A stretch of DNA of 64,000 bases from Isoetes taiwanensis. Taxonomy: Eukaryota > Streptophyta > Lycopodiopsida > Isoetales > Isoetaceae. This document shows, piece by piece, positions 47,231 through 59,764 of the stretch. Made by a program: the position numbers and the translations under genes. The DNA is taken from positions 62,001-126,000 of the forward strand of contig JAJEKV010000202.1 of NCBI GenBank assembly GCA_021234155.1. Reading direction: 5' to 3'. How positions within the stretch are numbered: the first letter of the stretch is position 1; each line of letters starts with the position of its first letter. A model generated the notes under the pieces. It was not told the origin of the DNA. It saw nothing but the letters and a program-made list of their open reading frames with translations, and did no database searches.

Positions 47231-50200
47231 CTAGTAACGGTGCCCAGCGTTGCTGAGCCTATCAATGTTTTGGCCGCAATGACTTTCTAAAGGTTTAAAC
47301 GAAATATAACTCTTTCATGTTAGATAGTGTTAATTATGGCAGGGAGACACAATCTAAATAACATTCAATATAAAATACCATTGTGAAGTGAAGAAGAGAT
47401 ACATGAATATGGATGTGTATGCAATAAATGTTGAAAGGGTGTAGTTGCAATAAACAACTTTGAGTTGGCATGTGCAAAAGCTTCTTAGCTAACTTTCTTA
47501 AGCTTCCTATATATCTCAAGGCATCAAGCTAATGTCAATAGGAGTGAAATCTCCATGTTTTGCATAAAGAAAATGTGTATACCTGTTTAATTGGAATTAA
47601 ATGAATATTGTGAGTGCAATTATACTTGGTGGGCATTGGCAACCCAACATCTCAGCTAGATATCATGGGAGTTTTGCATGTATACATGACAACATGCTCT
47701 TTGGTAGGATCAATTGACTCTATTGAGTATCATTGCTCTGGCAAGGCATCACAACATGGTTGTCATGAATCATAGTAACCTGCAAGACAACACTGAAATA
47801 TCACTATCTTTTGTTGCATATATGGCAGGTTGGTATTAGAATTAAAAGAAAATTATTTGGCTCATTTGGTTATAGTGGAGTACTATCTCACATGTTAGAA
47901 ACATGACCATGAAATGTAACTTCAAAGAAAGAAGAAGAAAAGAAGAAGAAGAAAGCTTAGTGTTAGAAGAAGGAAAGCTTAGTGTTTTTAGCATTTGTGA
48001 AGTTTTTTGTGCTCCGATAAGAAAAGAATATTCACAAATGAACCCAAGAATTAAAAAAAAAAAGGAATCTTTCTTACATGAAATTGGCAGAACCTTATTT
48101 TGTTGGAAAATAAACACACAAAGGTAAACTGCTAGAATATGTTAGGTTATTCCATGGCTTACAGAATCAGTGATCACAATCAATTCTTCAAGTATCACTG
48201 CAACAGAAACCCTTGCTATCAGTCACTTGTGATCTTAATCTCAAAGCTTCATGCACTGGTCTGGGCAGCGATGGCGTTTTTAGTTTTGGCTTCGCCCAGA
48301 AGGAAAGCTCCCTGCTTTTTGGAAGAGATCCGTCCGGGCCATAGCTTTAAACTACCATATGTTCATATGCAAGACAATTATGTGAAGACAACAATGTATT
48401 GTGTTGTTCAAGCAGAGCTACTATTAAGCAGCTCATATTTAAATTCACTTGTCTAGACTTCTTCTTTCCACAAAATGTGGATATCAGCACCTAAGCAACT
48501 GCACTTTTCCTAGTGCTCCGATAATATCAAAAAACTTTAAAACCATGCCAAGGCTACAATTGCTGCTAAAATGAAACACAATGAATTCCATCTATACAGA
48601 CCTTCTCACATCTACCTTAGAAAATACAGAAGCAATCTGCCTGAAAATATTGAAGCCTGAAGATTCAATGTTCTGGAAAAGAAGCCAATAAATTACGGTG
48701 TGCTTCAAGATCTACTATCGTAAAGAAAGGGCTAGCATATTTGTAGTGGGCTTCCTCGAAAACCATGTCATCCAATGTGCAGAGCTCTTTTGCTTGTTGT
48801 ACATTGCTATAAAGGAAACAAAAAAAGGATTCTATCAATGCTGCAAAATATTTGTAGTGGGCTTCCTCGGAAACCATGTCATCCAATGTGCAGAGCTACT
48901 TTTGCTTGTTGTACCTTGCTATAAAGGAAACAAAAAAGGGATTCTATCAATGCTGCAAAGTTGCTTACCTTACTTTCGAACTCAACATTTTCCTTCTTCC
49001 ACATCTGAACATAAGGAACATGACATTGAATGCTAATTCCCAGAAGATGCGTCGGCTGAAGAATAAATGCCATATCATAATCAAGACTGGCAACTTCTTA
49101 CTGGAGTTCAAACAGAATCAAATGGTGAAACAGACCCCATAATCATGCATGTACAACCCCATAATCATGGCTGTACAACAGAATAGTATCAAGATCAGAT
49201 TGTGAAGCAAAATTAACAAACATAATTAAAGTCTTCACATAGTTAAAAGAGGAGTACTGATGCAAAAGAAGACCAAAGAAGACCAAGAGTAATAACCAAT
49301 GCTGTGACAAATATAAAAACAAAGGCCGAGCAAGGGATGTTCTTATATGAAAACATTTTTAAAATTGTTAGGCATCATAAATGAACATCGATTCAACTTT
49401 TAGATACATAATAGGGATGCTGAAAGTATGCTTGCATTATTGACAATCAGGGCGAAAATTGAGGTGCTTGCAATTTTTTGCAACTTTCAACAGCATAAAG
49501 AAATCTCAAATCAAGAACCAATAAGCGGCAACACAACTTCAGATAAATGTAGACATCATTGGTCTAAGAGAATATGTACTGGTTGCCATCCCCATTGCAA
49601 GAGATAGAGCTCCAACAACTGCAATTCTTGAAAAACTTTGGATTAGAGTGTTGGCATCTGACACATCCAATAAAAAAAAACACCTGCAAAGGATAAACAT
49701 GCATTGTAAGAACTCCTTACCTCAGCATCATTGGCAAAACGTCTTCGTAGCATTTTATCACAAAATCAATCAAGAATCATTTTCAGAGAGCTTCGTAAGG
49801 ACTATGTACCTTGAATATTCTTGTAGTATCCTGCCCAGCTCCACCCCAATTGATGGGGGAGCATTAGCAGAAAGAAGACCTGCTTGATCAAAATAAGATA
49901 AAAAACGTTAGAAGAATATGAAGAGTGTGTGCAGAAAAGAATCAGTTGTGTGCAAGAAGAATAGACTGCACGCATGCAAAAAAAGACACCTTGAAAATGT
50001 AGCACTGGGTTGGCTTGTACAACCTCCTTCATTATGGTCTTATATAATAACTCCAAGGTCGGTTATTTAAATTCTAGCTTCATGATTCGACTTTGCATGA
50101 GGAATAACACACCAAGAGCTTGAATCTCTCACTGAGTCTCTAGTTTCTGGTATTGGCCTACCAATCATCCTTCATCAATCCTAAACTCATATGTTCGCCT

Positions 50201-50707
50201 TCATAACCTCTCTTTTCAAATACAGAAACCCCAGACCATTTATGCATCAGGAACCCCCAGAAGCGTTCGAGAAGAACTGTGACAACCGTGAGCATGGCCT
50301 TACTCTAACCCATGTCATTTGAAAGATTAGAGCCCTAAATGCCAGAAAATTTACACCCTCATGCATTGAGTCTGCCGCCATGGACATCTGCTTCAAGCTC
50401 AAAGCTGGGATCCGAGCCACTCTACCATTCATCAGATAACTGCTTTGATGAAGAATTTGAACGCTTTTATTTCAAATATATGCTCTTGCAGGAGCAGTCA
50501 AACGAACATGCCATTGCTGCTGCCTGGAAGCGGATGGTGATGCCGAGCTTTGCCTCCATGCCTGTTGCAGACCTTCCCGCTTCGCCATAGCTGAGGAAGC
50601 CCTAAATCGCTAGAACGAAAATAAAAGTACTATCTCGACCGTCCAATTTTCTACTCAAATCTTGACCGTCAGATCTAGGGCGTGGTACATTACACAACAT
50701 TATAATA
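47231..50707 (-). mobile_element. Helitron A, non-autonomous, gene-carrying
   Basis: On the minus strand the 3' end is CTAG (47234-47231), preceded by a hairpin with one mismatch (47258-47242). The 5' end abuts Helitron B's CTAG and reads TATTATAATGTTGTG, then a subterminal CCACGCCCTAGATCTGACGG. That subterminal block is shared with Helitron B, but the canonical second base C of TC is A here. It carries minus-strand exon-like cargo, including a possible gene start at 50588 (MAKREGLQQAWRQSS) and a doubled exon (48737-48960). No Rep/helicase is seen. Confidence 0.8.
48737..48960 (-). repeat. tandemly duplicated 111-bp exon-containing unit in Helitron A
   Basis: Two copies with period 111 (ATATTTGTAGTGGGCTTCCTC at 48737 and 48848). 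On the minus strand each has a pyrimidine-rich tract ending CCTTTATAG and then an open segment (NVQQAKELCTLDDMVFEEAH, YKY). The upstream neighbour at about 48975-49035 reads VPYVQMWKKENVEFESK and ends in AAG-GTAAGC, a good donor. This suggests a captured gene in which one exon and part of its intron were doubled. The protein family was not recognised. Confidence 0.55.
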
Positions 50708-53700
50708 CTAGTAATGGTGCCCAGCGTTGCTGGGCTTAAATTGAGAGTCTCTGAATCGCCTTCGTCTCGCCTCTCTCATTGGCGGAGTAAGCTTGTACTC
50801 AGGACCTTCTGCATTGCTATGTTGTGTGTAATAATTTTTATACGTACCTTAAGGTCATTGCTATGTATAATAATTTTAATTTCTCTAAACCCAACGTGAC
50901 TTAGACATCTTTGCGAGGCAATTCAACATCTAGACAGTAAGCTTGGCAAACTCTTATGCAAATACCATGTGCAAAAGAATTGTATTATAAAAGAAGCTTT
51001 GTGATCATGCATTATGTTGTGGAGCTCTATTTGCATCCAAGATTTTGCATTAATTCAGACATGTTTTTTCAAGCGTCATCAACTTTTCAAGTAAAAGTGG
51101 ATATCTTTCAATTGGAAGTGGATGCCTTTCAAGAGTGGTCTTTGTTCTAAGGCTGATCTTTAAGTATATGCAATTCAAATATTGCAAAAAATCATTAGCA
51201 AGTCCTAATCATTGCCAAATCGTTCATAAATTGAAATATGTTCATAGATTGAAATGTATTGGCTGCAATATGTGGAGAAACTTCATATCAACGGCATGTG
51301 CCACAATCTAGAAATGTAACAAAGTCTGAATTAATAATCGAGAACAAATGCTAGATATCTATGCCAAATCTAAAGCATCTAACATTGCCCTCTCAAATAT
51401 TAATCATGCTAATCTTCTTCGAAAACCATGGGAATTTAAATAATAAACCAAAATGACTCTGTTGTTGCATTTACCTAGAGTTAGACACATAACATGTCAT
51501 ATTTGGCGACAAATCATAGTGAGTGAATGAGGATGTAGTCTGTCCAAGAAAGAGAAAGGAGGGAACTTTTATAATTGCTATAGTTCATGATTTTGTTGGA
51601 CATGAGGCGAGCTCAAGAAGATGCTGGAATGTGGTGACTAAAAAGTATAAATGGTTTCCCTTTATTACTATAGAAGGTCAAATAATATTCTAGAGATGTG
51701 ATCGTGATGCCAGTGATGCCAGGACTGCCTGCATGTTTAAAATACAGAACTGGAGTTGATGAGCTGCATGTATTAGTTGCTTCTCTTTTAGCAGCTTCTA
51801 TAGCCTTTTGTTGAGCAACACGGAGTTGAAACTGTGCCTTTCCCAACTGCCATGGACTATGAAAAGTCTATTTTTTTCATAAAGCATATTCAATTAGCTT
51901 TCTCAACATATTCTGTACTCTCTCTATGAGCAAAAAGTGGTCAGATGTGGCTGTTATTGTAGACACATGACAAATATGCTGTTGTTGTAGACATGTGACA
52001 AATAAAAACACTTTATTACCAAATGAACCTCCAAATGAAGAAGTCTATGCTGGATGTGATGTACATCCTATAAAGAAAGTAGTAGCTAATATCAGTTTTG
52101 GAGCTTGAACCTCATAAAATGCATCCATGTTTCAAACATGCAATATAATCGTACCTTGATCATATAAATAAATAGATATTTACCTTCACATTTTAGATAA
52201 TCCCCTGGATGGAACTCCATGACCTCAAAACCCCTGGCTGGAAGTCCATGACCTAAAACACGTGACAGAAAATTGACAAATAAGAATCCAATATGACAGG
52301 AAATAGCATATCAGTTTTATGGGACAATGGCAGCGAAGACAAATATCCGAAGTCTAACATGAACACAGCTTCAATTGTATGCTGCTAAAAATTATGTGGT
52401 ATGGTGTTGTGAAGCTAAATAACCTAAGAAAACTCATGTGGTGTTCATGCATTTTTCATTCATGAAGCAATTTATATGCTTGCTCAATGTCCTGCTTGAT
52501 AAAACCATCAATTAACACAGTTCTATATAATAAAAGAATATGCAAAGCTTCTATGAACTCCAGAAATTTATCTTCTGCATATGATTACAACCATTTTCAC
52601 TGGCTTCTATGAACTCTAGAATTTTGTCTTCTGCATATGATTATAACCATTTTCACTGGCCTGACTTGGGAACCTTATCAAATGCTTGTGTGTCTAATGC
52701 ATTGCAAGTTAGGGCTTAAAAATATTGCAATACAATGCTGTTGCATGATTCAATAAATGCCGATGGCCATGAAATCCCATCTGAAACTTAACAGGAGGAA
52801 AAGGATTCCAGACTCAAGCTATGAAGGAGAAAGGAGAGCCATTCTTACATGCCGCCCATCATCTCAATCCCTTGCCATTCATCTCTTTAGTCATCCTGGT
52901 CATGCCCTGCCGTTCTTCTGCAACAGAGCTGTTCATGGAAAATCTGAAAGCTGCTTACGACCGAGACCGAATCAAAGGCAAAGGGTAGCAAAATTGAACC
53001 ATACCTCTATAGTCGGTAGTCTGCTCCGAGGGCATCATCATCTTCTTGCTTTCGCTGCAAGGGCGTAAGAAGTCTGTCGAACCTTCAAAAATCTTTAAAA
53101 AGGACACTCATCAAATCATGACCATAGACCCAGTTTGGGATGTTATCTACATTCAGGATATAAATAAAGCAAAAACCTTGATTTACCTCCAAAGAACTTT
53201 GAACTTCATCCCTAAGCAAGGAATATTAATAAACATTCTGAAAATCCAAAGTGGAAGTCAAAGAAACGATCCATGGCATGGCATACACAAGGGGATTCAA
53301 AATACAATGTGCCTGAAAGACTTGTAGGGGGTTTTTTCGACCCATTTCCATACGTTATGGCAAAGGTAGGGGGTTTTTTGCCACTACTTGGGGTAAACTT
53401 TGTCATGGAAGGGGTGGGATCACCCTATGCACGCACATGGCATACCCCTCACACTATAAGTGAAGAAAGTCAAGATCAAAAAGAAAGGAACCAAAGAAAG
53501 ATGTCCCGATGCTCTACCCGCGATTTGATTTTGAAGCCCAGTGCTTTGCAAAGGGCCAATGTTCCGATTTTGAGAAACGAATCTGCTGGGATCACTTTTG
53601 ACTACTAACGAAGGAGTTTGAATTTCGAGTTGGCATCGAAAAATATTTCTGTGGTTGCCCTAGGAGTTTGAATTTCGAGTTGGCATCGAAAAACATTCCC

Positions 53701-53886
53701 TGTGCTACCCTTTTTGTTCATGCTTTTGGCTATGGCGGGATCGCCGAAATTGCTTTCGAACCCTAATACGTCGAAAACCCTCCCCTTTGTTTTTTTGGCA
53801 TAATCTGGATCATTGAGTTGACTTAATCTGAGCCGTTTAATCTAGGGCGTGGTTCAAGACACACGCCAAAACATTATTATATAGGA
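50708..53886 (-). mobile_element. Helitron B, non-autonomous
   Basis: On the minus strand it starts TCCTATATAATAATG (53886 leftwards), followed by a subterminal CCACGCCCTAGATTAAACGG. It ends CTAG (50711-50708), eight bases after a perfect hairpin GCCCAGC-AAC-GCTGGGC (50735-50719). The base before TC is A. Helitron A follows directly on its 3' side, so the two form a head-to-tail pair. Interior frames are short; the minus strand near 51613-51846 and the plus strand near 52757-53600 have no recognised domain. Confidence 0.85.
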
Positions 53887-55072
53887 TATCCAACGTAGTC
53901 TTGTAATGCATAACTACACTTTAGAATGCAATCAACGCAGCAAAGTTGTTTACTATCTTTAACAGCCGCAGTAACTATCCTTATTTCTGTGTACACAAGT
54001 CTGATTTCAGACTTTAAGGATTTGTTAAGTTACAAAATGATGGCAATCTCTATAAGTATCAGACTGGTGAGAAATGGTGCATAATTGCACTGTATGTAGA
54101 TGACAATATAATGATCTTAAAAGGAATTAAAGTTTTGGAGCATTGCATGAATGTTTTAAACATTAAATATAGGATGTCATATTTAGGTGAGCTGAGGAAA
54201 TTCTTAGGAGTTGAAGTTCACAGGGATAGAGCCAATAAGATATTGACACTTACTCAGAAGAGCTAGATAGAAGGGATGCTTGACAAATTCAAAATGAGAG
54301 ACTGCAACATTGCTAAAACTCCTATAATACCAGGGTGTAAGATTTACTCGCTAAGATGAGCCCAAGAACCGAAAGAGAACGAGAAGAGATGAAAAAGGTA
54401 CCTTTACGCGTGTCTCGATAGGATGTCTTTCTTATGTGGCAAATTGCACTAGTCCGGATATAGCTTATCTTTGTAAAACATGTTAAGCGTGTATAATAAT
54501 GACCCGTGAAGGGATCACTTGATAGCGACAAAAGAGGACATTAAGATATCTTAAGGGGACAATGAATGATGGAATTAGTTACAATACGAGAGAACTTACA
54601 ATTTGCGTGGGCATTTTGTGATGCAGTTTGGGGAGGGGACCTTGATACAAGGAAGTCTACCTCGGGGTATTTAATCTTCTTAGGAGGAGCACCAATTGCA
54701 TGGAATGCAAAAAATGAATGCTATTGCTATGTCTAGTGCCGAGGCGTAATATGCTTCACCGCATTAGCTACCAAAGAGTTGATATGGGAAAGAAGGCTCA
54801 TGTTTGAATTAGGTTATGATCAATTTAAGGCTACTGAAATTACATTGTGATAGTACCAGGTGCATAGCTATGACTAAAGACCCGGTTCTTCCGCGAAGGA
54901 CTAAGCATATTGAGTTAGAACCGCACTTTATCGAGATGTTGTGAAGAAAAAAATGCGATCAAGATGGTATATGTGAACACCTCAAGTCGGTTAGCGGACA
55001 TTAGACTAAAGCTCTATCGTAAGGAAAATTTACGTGAGTCAAGAATAAAAATTCAATTACGTCATAACATGA
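53887..55072 (+). pseudogene. Ty1/copia reverse transcriptase C-terminus and RNase H, copy 2
   Basis: This is nearly identical to 36386-37575, with its own stops and shifts. It keeps the YVDD region near 54095-54115, MSYLGELRKFLGVEVHRD and AFCDAVWGGDLDTRKSTSG. It also keeps YLIFLGGAPIAWNA, which is better preserved than in copy 1. It ends at 55072 in CATAACATGA, two bases short of where the polypurine tract starts in copy 1. Minisatellite begins at 55073. The missing tract and LTR correspond to the sequence ending at 2743 on the opposite strand. Confidence 0.9.
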
Positions 55073-56318
55073 TGGAGTCCACGTGGCATGTTTGAGCCAC
55101 ATTGGCATGTTGGAGCCCACGTGGCATGTTTGAGCCACCTTGACATGTTTGAGCCACCTTGTCATGTTGGAGCCTAGGTGGCATGTTTGAGCCCCGTTGG
55201 CATGTTGGGCGACCTTGGCTCCAACATGCCAAGGTTTGCTCAAACATGCCACCTAGGCTCCAACATGCCACTAAGCTCAAACATGCCACGTGGCTCCAAC
55301 ATGCCACCTAGGCTCCAACATGCCATTGCGGACGATTAACTATCAGTGCGAGCGTGTGATTTGGAATCCCAACCGAAAAGCCCACGATGATTTCGACGAA
55401 ACCAAATCACACGCTCCGGACCGATAGTTAATAGTCACGCCCACGAGGCTCAACATGCCACCTTGGCTCCAACATGCCAAGATTGGCTCAAACATGCCAC
55501 CTAGTCTCCAACATGCCACCTAGGCTCAAACATACCAAGGTGGCTCAAACATGCCACGTGGGCTCCAACATGCCACCTAGGCTCAAACATGCCAAAGTGG
55601 CTCAAACATGCTATGTGGGCTCCAACATGCCACCTAGGCTCAAACATCCCAAGGTGGCTCAAACATGCCACATGTGCTCCAACATGCCACCTAGGCTCCA
55701 ACATGCCAAGGTGGCATGTTGGAGCCCATGTGGCATTGCTGAGCCACCTTGGCATGTTGGAGCCTAGGTGTATGTTTGTGCCACCTGGCATGTTGGAGCC
55801 TAGGTGGCATGTTTGGGCACGCTAGCATGTTGGAGCCCACGCGGCATGTTTGAGCCACCCCCTGGCACGCTGGAGCCTGGGTGACATGAGTCACCTAGGC
55901 ATGTTGGAGCCTAGGTGGCATTTTGAGCCACCTTGGCATGTTGGAGCCTAGATGGCGTGTTTTAGCCTAGGTGGCATGTTTGAGCCTAGGTGGCTTGTTG
56001 GAGCCTAGGTGACATGTTTGAGCCTAGGTGGCATGTTTGAGCCGCCACGTTGGAGCCTAGGTTGCACGTTGGAGCCTAGGTGGCATGTTTGAGCCACCTT
56101 GGCATGCTGGAGGCTAGGTGGCGTGTTTGAGCCATATTGGCATGTTGGAGCCCACGTGGCATGGTTGAGCCACCTTGGCATGTTGCAGCCTAGGTGGCAT
56201 ATTTGAGCCTAGATGGCATGTTTGAGCCTAGATGGCATGTTTGAGCCTAGGTGGCATTTTTTAGCCACTTTGGCATGTTGTGGAGCCTAGGTGCCATGTC
56301 ACCCAAATTTTGCCAATG
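55073..56318. repeat. 39-bp minisatellite cluster 2 with orientation switches
   Basis: The monomers are those of 5235-6735. Orientation is GGCATGTTTGAGCC at 55073-55205, flips to GGCTCAAACATGCC at about 55213-55706 and flips back from about 55712 to 56318. The flips at about 55210 and 55708 make short palindromes of repeat units. Long frames on both strands (55474-55767, 55501-55791) are products of the codon-multiple period. Confidence 0.95.
55326..55443. repeat. hairpin-forming insert inside the minisatellite
   Basis: Arms 55334-55364 and 55402-55436 are imperfect reverse complements (GATTAACTATC...GCGTGTGATTTGG) around a loop of about 37 bases. This non-minisatellite sequence sits within the reverse-oriented part of the array. 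It could be a small MITE-like insertion or the core of a foldback element. Confidence 0.7.
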
Positions 56319-59300
56319 TCACCTTGGCAAGATGCCCTCCTGTAATTTTTGTGATAATACGGCCAAAATCACAAACCGTACATTTATTACATAAAGTTGT
56401 TAAGGGTTTTTAAGAGTATTCATATAGGAATACCGTAGAAGTCTGAGCTAGAGGTCGAGTTTTGACCCCAACTGACTTTAGGGTTTTGAGTGCAGGTAAA
56501 ATAATCTTAGATTGAATGGTTTAGTTTCTTAGGTTATTTTTGAAAAGCAATGGCGATGGTGGTGAAGCCGCCGAGTGGCGATCTGCCGCTGTGTCTTTTT
56601 TCTGTAGCTGCGGTTGCTCCGATGCTTCGACTGTTAAACAAGCACCTATGTTTAATCGCCTTCATCCAGACATCAATTCGATGCAAAAAAATCTAAAAGA
56701 CATTTTTTAAGCTGAACATTTGAGTTTAAAGGAGAACTCGGTTCCCGAAAGAGGAGAAAAAAATTCAAAGAGAAAGATTTGGTATTTCTTTGCTTTCTTT
56801 TCCACTTGAGCGCGACCGAATGGGGCAAAGTGCGGTTTGTTATTTTTTCCCCCTCTCTGTCTTCTCTACACGTCTTAATCTGATTCAGGCCGAGATACTG
56901 CTATGCCCATAATTTGTAGTGTATTCCTTTGCATTGATACCTCCTTTACCAGATACATTTGCTCATTTAATACAGCTGTGTTGCTTTGGAATGTTTGATA
57001 TGTGTAGAAGAGCATGGGATTTTGCTGGAGTTCAAATAGCTCTATTTTGTTGAAAAGATGTTATTGGGCAATACAGTTGTATCAGCTTAAAGTGCAGAAA
57101 CATTGACTACACTTACAACCATGAAATGTTTTTTAGGAGGGCTGCCTTGTGATGTGGGTCAAATGGAGGTTGTTTGTCCCCATCTTGATTTGGCGGCAAC
57201 GGATCACATGTTGTCTCACTCCACGTCGGGAACTTCGACCCAAGCTTCAGACTGCGGCTGAATCCCAACAATGGTGTTAATTAGACACTCGTGGCTCCCT
57301 GATTCGTCCATGTAGCAATGGACGGCGTAGTGAAATCTGGCTTTAGTTGATGTCATTAACCAACAAATATTTTCATAAAGTTTATTGAACATTTTAAATT
57401 TGATTATGTCTCAGTTACGTAGAATCCCATGTACTCAACGGGCGAGATTGATAGTAAATTGGACGGCCTGGATTTTGATCCAGGTCCTAACATTCTATTG
57501 GTCGTTCAAATTAACGCCTGTTCCCTTTCCCGCCTCCACCGCCTTGACCGCCTATTCTGCTCGAGTGCTCCAGCTATGGCGTTTGCGCCCAGTCTGCTTC
57601 ATCGACCGCATGCTTCATCGACCTCAGGAGATCCTAAAGCTGTCCTGAGAAGCAGGTATTGCTCAGAAGCGTTGGGCTTTAGGATCGATCCAGAAAAGGC
57701 CGAAAACCAGTCGCGCGTTCAGGATGCAGTCATGTAGCTACAGACTGGTTTTATGCAGCTGAAGATGCAGAATGCGGAAAACTAGTCTGCTAATGCTTCA
57801 GGCCAGAAAAAGCCTTTTCAGAATCGATCCTAAGTGCATAATGGAGCTTCAAGATAGGTCCAAAAAAGGCCTGAAGCCCAACGCGCGACTGCGAAGCAGC
57901 TTGGTGCCGAACAGAGCTATGGCCACAAAGATCGACAAGCCCCATTATGCATACACTGTGCTGTACGTAGGCGACATGTAGAAATCCATATAGTTTTGAG
58001 ACCGAGCATTTGGGATGCATGACAGAAGGTTGGACCACAACTGGAGGTGAGTTTGATTTGAAGTTAGTTACAGAATCCCAAGTTTTTGTGTTGGATTGAA
58101 ATGAAATGCTTTGTAAAATATGCAGGTGGGCAGAGCTGGAAACCGGAGACACCACCATTGCGTTCACCCCTCTAGAGCAGCATGAGACTGAAATAACAGG
58201 GAGCATTCAAACTGTGAGCCCCAAAGAACTTTCCTTTTCTTTATGATTTTTTCCTTTAGATCTCTTATAACATCTTTCTATTTATTTAAAACAGGTGCTT
58301 CGCTGTGTTGAAGCACTGCATTGGGATTAAGGTGTCGGCGGCCGGGCAAATGACTATGGCCACACCTCCTGCTTTCTTCGAAACGTATATTCCACCATTA
58401 TTATTCTGTCGTTTTGTAACCCTATCTCGTGGAAAGCAAAAGTAATGACAGTGGTAACTCTGCTATTTTTTTATTAGTCTTTTGCCTGTTTTACTGTCAA
58501 TTTCGTGGAGCTCTGCTACAAAAATGCATGTGGCTGGGTTTACTTTCAAAGATCCAGAAAAGGGCGGCGAGACTATGGTCTCTGTTTCTTGTTGTATATC
58601 TGGTTTCTTTCATCCAATAATACCAAGGATGATCATATATTTTTCTCAATGCCTTTGTTTAGTATCAAGAATTCAAAATATGTTTCCTGCTGTATATCTG
58701 TTTCTTTCATTCAATAATAACAAGAATGGTCATATTGTTTTTCTCAGTTCCTTTGTTTTACTATCAAGAATTCAAAATATACCTTTGTTTACAATCAAGA
58801 ATTCAAAACATTCAAAATATATGAAGCTGTTTAACCAATAAAAAATGAATGTATTGACTATAGAATAAGAGCTAAAGTAGCGACAAATACAATAAATGTT
58901 CCTTGAAGCAAACAACGTTAGCAAATTTAAAAAAGCATATATCTTTTTTAAGGAAACGACATTAGAAATTTAAAGAAACAACATTAGATTCTTTAAAAGC
59001 ATGTATATTTTTGAAGGAAACAATGCTAGGTTGCTTAAAAACAACATATAGAAACCAAATTCTTATCTTAAAAAACCACACAAGTTTTCTACCTGTAATA
59101 ACTACACTTAAAAACTACACCTTTCTATATGTGGATATTTTGCTAAACAACGTATTATTATCTAGTAAAAACAACACTTGAAAACAACTATTATCTATGT
59201 AGATATTCTGTTAAACCATATGTTGATTTTTTAGTAAAACAACACTTAAAAACAACTACTATTTTCAAAAACCACATGTGGATATTCTGTAAAACCACAT

Positions 59301-59764
59301 GTTAGTTTTTTAGTAAAAACAAAAAAACAACACCTAAAAACAACGCATTGAATTTTTCTCAAAAGACTGTCAATTTTCTATGCATAGACTTTTTAGCCAA
59401 AAACTACACGTTGTTTCTAGCATTTTCGGAACAATACAACAGGTGGGCTTTAAGTGTTGTTTTTCTACTAAAAAGACAGCAGAAAACTACACATAGAGCC
59501 AAATTTGGGGTCAGTGTGTTTATACCTGCTGAGCAGCTAGTTACAAGGGAGTGTGCCGAATTTTCATTGATGTGGACATCATATAGAACAATTTGCAGAC
59601 TAAACCAAGCTCAGGGGTCATGGGCACAGGATGTCTTTCACAATAATCAGAAATTTTTTCAAATATTGCCTTAAAAATCAGTCTTCCTTGAGGCAGAAAG
59701 GCATTTCTCAGTATCAAAGAAGCAAACCGGTTTCGTCCAATAATATTCACATGATTCTTCACGC
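56319..59764. other. no supported gene; A-rich simple sequence at 58900-59350
   Basis: Short frames at 57385-57981 and 58429-58841 overlap on several frames without recognised domains. Around 57640-57860 diverged copies of a GATCGATCC-type segment (AGGATCGATCCAGAAAAGGC, AGAATCGATCCTAAGTGC) suggest a local duplication. From 58900 to 59350 the text is a cryptic repeat of AAAACAACAC/AAAACCACA words, like the one at 6825-7060 that also flanks a minisatellite. Confidence 0.4.

Noticed and set aside
55474-55894. Overlapping open frames of about 60-97 codons on both strands
   Set aside because: They have the same minisatellite origin as the 5.2-6.7 kb frames.
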